Assembly: GCA_044432645.1 (NCBI GenBank)
Contig: JAWXUM010000041.1
Coordinates: 1 to 20,180 of the forward strand
DNA length: 20,180 bases
DNA from: SIG603 sp044432645
GTDB taxonomy: Bacteria; Bacillota; Clostridia; Oscillospirales; Acutalibacteraceae
Direction: 5' to 3'
The notes under the pieces are model-generated. The model was not told where the DNA came from, searched no databases, and saw nothing but the letters and a program-made list of their open reading frames with translations. Shown piece after piece: positions 15,880-20,180 of the stretch (position 1 is the first letter of the stretch; each line of letters starts with the position of its first letter). The position numbers and the translations under genes were made by a program.

Positions 15880-17316
15880 ATGAATAATAAAATATCCACA
15901 ATATCTAATTTAATATGGAGATTCGCTGAAAGATCGGGTGCTCAAATTGTTTCATTTGTTGTAACAATAGTTTTGGCTAGAATTCTTACACCAGAAGATT
16001 ATGGTGTGGTGGCAATTGTTACTGTATTTACATCTATTTTACAAGTATTTGTTGATAGTGGATTAGCAGTGTCTTTAATACAAAAAAAAGATGCGGATGA
16101 TTTAGATTTTTCCACAGTTTTTTATTTTAATATATTTTTTTGCGTAGTACTCTATTTTATTTTATTTTTATCAGCACCACTAATTGCAGATTTTTATGCA
16201 GAAGAACAATTGACTGCACTTATTCGAGTTTTAGGTTTGACCCTAATTATATCAGGACTGAAAAATGTTCAACAAGCTTATGTTTCCAAAAAATTACTGT
16301 TTAAAAAGTTTTTTTATGCAACTTTAGGTGGAACAATATTTTCAGCAATTTTAGGTATATATTTTGCTTCCATAGGATTTGGTGTATGGGCAATTGTTAT
16401 ACAAGGTTTAAGCAATAAAATAATTGATACAATAATATTATGGATTACAGTTAAATGGAGACCTATTAAAGCTTTTAGTATAGAGCGATTAAAAAAACTA
16501 TATTCTTTTGGTTTGAAAATATTAATTTCTCAATTACTTGGAAGCATTTACGAAAATTTGCGTCAATTAATAATTGGAAAAATGTATTCAACATCTGATT
16601 TATCATTTTATAACAAAGGAAAACAAATGCCAAATTTAGTAATTACAAATATAAATACATCTATCGATAGTGTTTTGTTACCTGTTATGTCCGAAGCTCA
16701 AAATGATATTGTAAAACTTAAAAATATGGTTCGACGCTCTATTGTTACAAGTACATATGTAATTTTTCCAGTTATGGTAGGTTTAGCAGTTTGTAGTGAA
16801 TCAATAATATTATTACTCTTGACGGAAAAATGGAGTGAAGTTATACCATATATGCAAATATTTTGTATTATGTATGCCGTTCATCCAATGCATACAGCAA
16901 ATTTAAATGCTTTGAAAGCAATGGGACGTAGTGATTTATTTTTAAAACTTGAAATTATTAAAAAAGTCATAGGGTTAATAGTTTTATTTTCTGTAATTAA
17001 ATATGGTCCTTTAGCTATGGCTTATAGTACCGTTTTCACCACTATAATAAGTTCGTTTATAAATGCATATCCAAATAAAAAATTAATCGGTTATTCATAT
17101 TTCGAGCAAATTAAAGATTTATTTCCATCAATTTTACTATCAACATTTATGGGCTTTTGCATTTGGTGGATACAGTATTTACCGATAGCAAGTATATTTG
17201 TTCTAATAATACAAATTATTACAGGAGTAGGCATTTATGTATTAGGTTCAATAGTATTTAAAATGGAAACATTTCATTATGTATTAGGAACTGTAAAAGA
17301 CTTTAGAAAGAAGTGA
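15880..17316 (+). CDS. wzx: Wzx-type polysaccharide flippase
   Basis: 478-residue MOP-superfamily (PST/WzxC-like) transporter with about 12-14 hydrophobic helices. It moves the undecaprenyl-PP-linked repeat unit across the cytoplasmic membrane. The N terminus RFAERSGAQIVSFVVTIVLA (14-33) and LTPEDYGVVA (36-45) are a standard beginning for the group; FVDSGLAVSLIQKKD (57-71) is a second familiar motif. YNKGKQMPNLVITNINTS in the middle (about 245-262) is also conserved. The start ATG 15880 has AAAGGA at 15867-15872. The only flippase in the window, matching the single Wzy. It comes after the glycosyltransferases and before the amino-sugar modification genes. Confidence 0.95.
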   Translation: MNNKISTISNLIWRFAERSGAQIVSFVVTIVLARILTPEDYGVVAIVTVFTSILQVFVDSGLAVSLIQKKDADDLDFSTVFYFNIFFCVVLYFILFLSAPLIADFYAEEQLTALIRVLGLTLIISGLKNVQQAYVSKKLLFKKFFYATLGGTIFSAILGIYFASIGFGVWAIVIQGLSNKIIDTIILWITVKWRPIKAFSIERLKKLYSFGLKILISQLLGSIYENLRQLIIGKMYSTSDLSFYNKGKQMPNLVITNINTSIDSVLLPVMSEAQNDIVKLKNMVRRSIVTSTYVIFPVMVGLAVCSESIILLLLTEKWSEVIPYMQIFCIMYAVHPMHTANLNALKAMGRSDLFLKLEIIKKVIGLIVLFSVIKYGPLAMAYSTVFTTIISSFINAYPNKKLIGYSYFEQIKDLFPSILLSTFMGFCIWWIQYLPIASIFVLIIQIITGVGIYVLGSIVFKMETFHYVLGTVKDFRKK

Positions 17317-17325
17317 GTATTTATA

Positions 17326-18030
17326 ATGATATTTGATAAAATTTATCTGTTAGGCATGCCTGACGCAGTAAAAACAAAGCTAATTATTAATTTTTTATCT
17401 AAAAAAAAAATATGGGGAGATCGTAATTTTGAATTTATTACTTTGAAAACTGATTCATATGGTTGTGCTGTGCAAGAAGCGGAAAGATTAAATTTAAATG
17501 TAACGAGAATAGATAAAGATTTAATGTATGATGATTTAAAATATTTAAAAAAAGAAGATGAAAATATATTATTAATTGCAATAGGGTGGAGTTATTTAAT
17601 AGAAGAAAGAGTGTTATCTTTATTTAATAGTTGTATTAATTGTCACGGCAGTTTATTACCGTGTTATAAAGGGAATAATACATATATGCATTGCTATGCT
17701 TGTTTGGAAGAAGAATATGGAATGACAATACACTATATGAATAGGAATTTTGATGAAGGCAATATAGTGTGTAGGTCAAATATTAAATTTTTTGATGAAG
17801 AAACTCCATTGATTATGCATAGAAGAATTTGTGAAATTACAGCAATGTGTTTACCAGAAAGTATATATTTGGTTGAGCAAGGATATAAAGGTGTTGTGCA
17901 AAAAGGTATCTCTCGATATTTCTATAAAATATCGAGAGATGAAATGAATGAATTACATAAATTAAATAAAGAAAATTTGAAATTGGGAAAGGAAATAATA
18001 ATTCCTAGATTTAGTGAAAAAATTTTATAA
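17326..18030 (+). CDS. N10-formyl-THF-dependent sugar N-formyltransferase
   Basis: 234-residue formyltransferase-fold protein. It has the Asn-His-Asp catalytic set: N105 and H107 in INCHGSLLP (104-112), and D143 in NFDEGNIV (141-148). YGMTIHYMNRNFDEGNIV (131-148) is typical of methionyl-tRNA formyltransferase/sugar formyltransferases. It is shorter than Fmt (~310) and lacks the C-terminal tRNA-binding domain; it fits the single-domain sugar N-formyltransferases such as VioF/WlaRD-type enzymes, which formylate dTDP-Qui4N or Qui3N. Placed before an ATP-grasp enzyme and a VioA-like aminotransferase, it likely formylates the amino group of a 4-amino-4,6-dideoxyhexose. The CDS contains an A10 tract (17401-17410) and a perfect hairpin (17908-17940). 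RBS before ATG 17326 is weak. Confidence 0.88.
   Translation: MIFDKIYLLGMPDAVKTKLIINFLSKKKIWGDRNFEFITLKTDSYGCAVQEAERLNLNVTRIDKDLMYDDLKYLKKEDENILLIAIGWSYLIEERVLSLFNSCINCHGSLLPCYKGNNTYMHCYACLEEEYGMTIHYMNRNFDEGNIVCRSNIKFFDEETPLIMHRRICEITAMCLPESIYLVEQGYKGVVQKGISRYFYKISRDEMNELHKLNKENLKLGKEIIIPRFSEKIL
17401..17410 (+). repeat. A10 homopolymer in the formyltransferase gene
   Basis: Ten consecutive A bases at codons 26-29 (Lys-Lys-Lys-Ile). It is the longest homopolymer noticed in the window, inside the coding sequence near its 5' end. It could allow polymerase slippage, but runs of 7-8 A are common in this AT-rich sequence, so it may be chance. Confidence 0.9.
17908..17940 (+). repeat. Perfect 14-bp inverted repeat inside the formyltransferase gene
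   Basis: ATCTCTCGATATTT at 17908-17921 and its exact reverse complement at 17927-17940, with a 5-base loop CTATA. It encodes ISRYFYKISRD near the C-terminal end of the formyltransferase, in a non-catalytic region. No T run follows, so it is not a standard terminator. As RNA it would be a stable stem-loop 90 bases before the stop codon. Confidence 0.9.
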
Positions 18031-18036
18031 GAGGGG
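18029..18036 (+). promoter_or_regulatory. RBS AAGAGGGG for the GTG start at 18044
   Basis: Strong Shine-Dalgarno sequence at the end of the formyltransferase gene, 7 bp before GTG 18044. The longer in-frame GTG at 18014 would have this sequence inside the coding region and no RBS of its own. Confidence 0.75.
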
Positions 18037-18043
18037 ATATATT

Positions 18044-19015
18044 GTGGAAAATATATTAATCACAGCAATAGGATCTTTTGCGGCAGACATAACAATTAAA
18101 AATCTTAAGAAAAATAATTATCGTGTTATTGGTTGCGATATTTATGAAAAAAGGTGGATAGTTGATGCATACAACGTAGATGAATTTTATCAAGCTCCTT
18201 ATGTATCTGAAAAGGAAGTATATATTTCTTTCATTAAAGATATTTGCTTAAAAGAGAATATAAAATTTATTATTCCTTTAACAGATATAGAAGTTGATAT
18301 TTTAAATTTATATCGTGAATGGTTTATTAATAATAATATAGTGCTTTGTATATCATCAAAAAAAGTTATAGAGTTATGTCGTGATAAAAATAAATTAAGT
18401 AAATTTATAAATGAAAAAAATAATATCATAAAAACCATTCCTACTACATTGTTGAAAGATGTTGAAGAAAATAATTTATGTTATCCTATAGTATGTAAAC
18501 CAATTAATGGTAGAAGTAGTCAAGGTTTAAAATATATTTATAATATAGATGATTGGTTTAATTTTAAAAGAAACGTTATTCAAGAAAATTTTATTGTTCA
18601 ACCTTATATTGAAGGTTCGATAATTACAGTTGATATTATTCGTAGTTCTATTAAAAATAAAGTTGTAACTATTGGGAGAAAAGAACTGTTAAGAACACTA
18701 AATGGAGCTGGTACATCAATTCATATATTTAAAGATGATAAATTGCAATGTCAATGTGTTGAATTGGCAAATTTACTAGATGTAATTGGCTGTGTTAATT
18801 TCGAATTTATTCAAACTGAAAGTGGAGAATATTATTTCATAGAGTGTAATCCTCGTTTTTCTGGAGGTATAGAGTTTTCTTGTATCGCTGGATATGATTG
18901 TGTAATAAATCATTTAAATGTTTTTTTAGATAACGATATAAATGATTTACATGAGATTAAAAATCAATATATTGTTAAAAAATATGAAGAATATGTTACG
19001 GAGATTGAAGAATGA
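18044..19015 (+). CDS. ATP-grasp ligase (carbamoyl-phosphate-synthase-like)
   Basis: 323 residues. N-terminal Rossmann-like pre-ATP-grasp domain (ILITAIGSFAAD, 4-15; IIPLTDIEVD, 76-85), then the ATP-grasp core: PIVCKPINGRSSQGL (148-162, with ATP-binding K152 and flexible loop), FIVQPYIEG (183-191), and the Mg/ATP acidic site NFEFIQTESGEYYFIECNPRFSGG (252-275; E254, E267, N269). Family members form an amide, thioester or phosphoanhydride from a carboxylate with ATP. In polysaccharide loci they are usually uncharacterised. The substrate may be a uronic acid (Ugd present) or an amino acid or short acid joined to the 4-amino sugar. Start GTG 18044, 13 bp after the formyltransferase; end overlaps the aminotransferase by 4 bp (ATGA), implying coupled expression. 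Confidence 0.88.
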   Translation: MENILITAIGSFAADITIKNLKKNNYRVIGCDIYEKRWIVDAYNVDEFYQAPYVSEKEVYISFIKDICLKENIKFIIPLTDIEVDILNLYREWFINNNIVLCISSKKVIELCRDKNKLSKFINEKNNIIKTIPTTLLKDVEENNLCYPIVCKPINGRSSQGLKYIYNIDDWFNFKRNVIQENFIVQPYIEGSIITVDIIRSSIKNKVVTIGRKELLRTLNGAGTSIHIFKDDKLQCQCVELANLLDVIGCVNFEFIQTESGEYYFIECNPRFSGGIEFSCIAGYDCVINHLNVFLDNDINDLHEIKNQYIVKKYEEYVTEIEE

Positions 19016-20115
19016 ATAACAATAAAATCCTAGTAACCCAATCATCAATGCCAGAAATTGATGAATACATAGATGAAATAAAAGATTTGTGGGAGAGTCG
19101 TTGGCTTACTAACATGGGAGTTAAGCACAAAGAATTGCAAGCTAGTCTTGTAGAATATCTTGATGTCCCTAAAATTGAATTGCTTACAAATGGACATATG
19201 GCGTTGGAGCTTTCAATGCAAGCTTTAAATTTAACTGGCGAAGTTATCACAACTCCGTTTACATTTGCCTCGACAACTCATGCTATTGTCAGAAACGGAC
19301 TAACTCCTGTTTTTTGCGACGTAAATCCAGTAGATTTCACAATGGATTCTGATAAAATTGAAGAACTAATTACAGATAAAACTGTTGCTATTGTGCCTGT
19401 TCATGTTTACGGAAACATCTGTAATATTGAAGAAATTGAGCGAATTGCTAAAAAATATGGGCTTAAAGTTATATATGATGCTGCCCATACTTTTGGAGTG
19501 AAGTATAAAAACAAAGGTATAGGCTCATTTGGGGACGTATCTTGCTTTAGTTTTCATGCAACAAAAGTGTTCAATTCTATTGAGGGTGGAGCTGTTTGTT
19601 TTAAGGATAGTGACTTTGGACTTGCTTTATATAGATTAAAAAATTTTGGTATAAGAGGTCCAGAAACAGTAGATGGTGTTGGTGCAAATGCGAAAATGAA
19701 CGAATTTTGTGCAGCAATGGGAATTTGCAATCTAAAACACATTGACGAAGAAATTGCAAAAAGAAAAGCTGTTGTAGCAAGATATCGTGAAAATCTTGGG
19801 GATATTGATGGAATACAATTAAATCCAATTCAAGAAAATGTTCAAACCAATTATGCGTACTTTCCTATCGTAATTGATGAAAAAGTGTTTGGTTCAAGTA
19901 GAAATGAAGTTTTTGAAAAGCTAGAAGAAAACGGAATTGGTGCAAGAAAATATTTCTATCCACTAACAAATACATTCGATTGCTTTCATGGTAAATATGA
20001 TGTCAACTTAACACCAGTTGCACTACATATAAGCAAAAGAGTATTGACATTACCACTATACGCAGATTTATCAAACGAAGATGTAGACAGAATTTGTGAA
20101 GTTATAAAAGGATGA
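19012..20115 (+). CDS. DegT/DnrJ/EryC1 sugar aminotransferase (VioA-like)
   Basis: 367-residue PLP-dependent fold-type I aminotransferase acting on nucleotide-linked 4-keto-6-deoxy sugars. Visible: LTNGHMALELSMQALNL (58-74, phosphate-binding region), TTPFTFASTTHAI (80-92), PVHVYGN (129-135), YDAAHTFG (155-162, D156 contacting PLP nitrogen), SFHATKVFNSIEGG (180-193) with the Schiff-base Lys K185, and MNEFCAAMG (219-227) by register. The FHATK form is characteristic of VioA-like dTDP-4-keto-6-deoxyglucose aminotransferases, giving Qui4N, while other DegT members read differently; stereochemistry is not decided by sequence alone. Its GC (22 of 60 bases at 19561-19620) is like the left flank, not the cassette. 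The start uses GGAG at 19000-19003 within the ATP-grasp gene. Requires a nucleotidyltransferase and a 4,6-dehydratase not in this window. Confidence 0.93.
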   Translation: MNNNKILVTQSSMPEIDEYIDEIKDLWESRWLTNMGVKHKELQASLVEYLDVPKIELLTNGHMALELSMQALNLTGEVITTPFTFASTTHAIVRNGLTPVFCDVNPVDFTMDSDKIEELITDKTVAIVPVHVYGNICNIEEIERIAKKYGLKVIYDAAHTFGVKYKNKGIGSFGDVSCFSFHATKVFNSIEGGAVCFKDSDFGLALYRLKNFGIRGPETVDGVGANAKMNEFCAAMGICNLKHIDEEIAKRKAVVARYRENLGDIDGIQLNPIQENVQTNYAYFPIVIDEKVFGSSRNEVFEKLEENGIGARKYFYPLTNTFDCFHGKYDVNLTPVALHISKRVLTLPLYADLSNEDVDRICEVIKG

Positions 20116-20145
20116 GAAAATAATATACAAAACAGGAGATTAAAA

Positions 20146-20180
20146 ATGGATAAAATTAAGCATAGTGCACAATCGGGGGG
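20146..20180 (+). CDS. 5' end of a further gene, truncated by the window edge
   Basis: ATG 20146 follows AGGAGA (20134-20139) with a 6-bp spacer and continues open for 11 codons to the edge (MDKIKHSAQSG). It is too short to identify. It follows the aminotransferase by 30 bp and probably continues the operon. Confidence 0.6.
   Translation, partial: MDKIKHSAQSG

Noticed and set aside
18014..18043. GTG 18014 as start of the ATP-grasp gene
   Set aside because: It overlaps the formyltransferase end without an RBS; AAGAGGGG at 18029-18036 fits GTG 18044 and the Rossmann strand begins right after it.

Overview
The window is a stretch of a capsular or exopolysaccharide biosynthesis locus from a low-GC Gram-positive anaerobe-type Firmicute. 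It holds 19 genes plus a 3'-edge stub, all on the + strand. The assignment rests on the very AT-rich sequence, strong AGGAGG/GAGGTG-type ribosome binding sites, frequent GTG/TTG starts, and a Wzx/Wzy-type gene set with a WecG/TagA-family transferase. Genus cannot be decided from sequence alone. No RNA gene, insertion sequence, CRISPR array, convincing promoter or rho-independent terminator was seen. Apart from one 122-bp gap (4188-4309), neighbouring genes are separated by about 25 bp at most or overlap by 1-4 bp, so the whole window reads as one long operon.

Layout. (1) 1-1019: C-terminal part of a protein made of helicase-associated (HA-type) repeats, running in from upstream. (2) 1034-4187: UDP-glucose 6-dehydrogenase, WecG/TagA/CpsF-family glycosyltransferase and a GT4 glycosyltransferase, with somewhat higher GC. 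(3) 4310-19015: a more AT-rich cassette. It contains a polysaccharide pyruvyltransferase, two GT-A glycosyltransferases, a CatB-like O-acyltransferase, an alpha/beta-hydrolase-like protein, a GT-D-like protein, the Wzy polymerase, another GT2, a second pyruvyltransferase, a second hexapeptide acyltransferase, a MurB-like flavoenzyme, a WecF-like (GT56) transferase, the Wzx flippase, a sugar N-formyltransferase and an ATP-grasp ligase. (4) 19012-20115: a DegT/DnrJ/EryC1 sugar aminotransferase, again of higher GC. (5) A new gene starts at 20146 and runs off the window.

How the genes may work together. A repeat unit would be assembled on undecaprenyl pyrophosphate by the WecG-like, GT4, GT2, WecF-like and possibly GT-D-like transferases. 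It would be flipped by Wzx, polymerised by Wzy, and decorated with acyl groups and pyruvate. Ugd supplies UDP-glucuronate. The aminotransferase, formyltransferase and ATP-grasp enzyme point to an N-acylated (probably N-formylated) 4-amino-4,6-dideoxyhexose that the WecF-like enzyme could transfer. The initiating phosphosugar transferase, chain-length regulators and the nucleotidyltransferase/dehydratase for the amino sugar are not in the window.

The most unusual content is a MurB-like reductase with a Ser-to-Thr change in the catalytic motif, in the same cluster as two pyruvyltransferases, which suggests a lactyl-ether-type decoration. Next come the formyltransferase/ATP-grasp pair, and a perfect 14-bp hairpin inside the formyltransferase gene.
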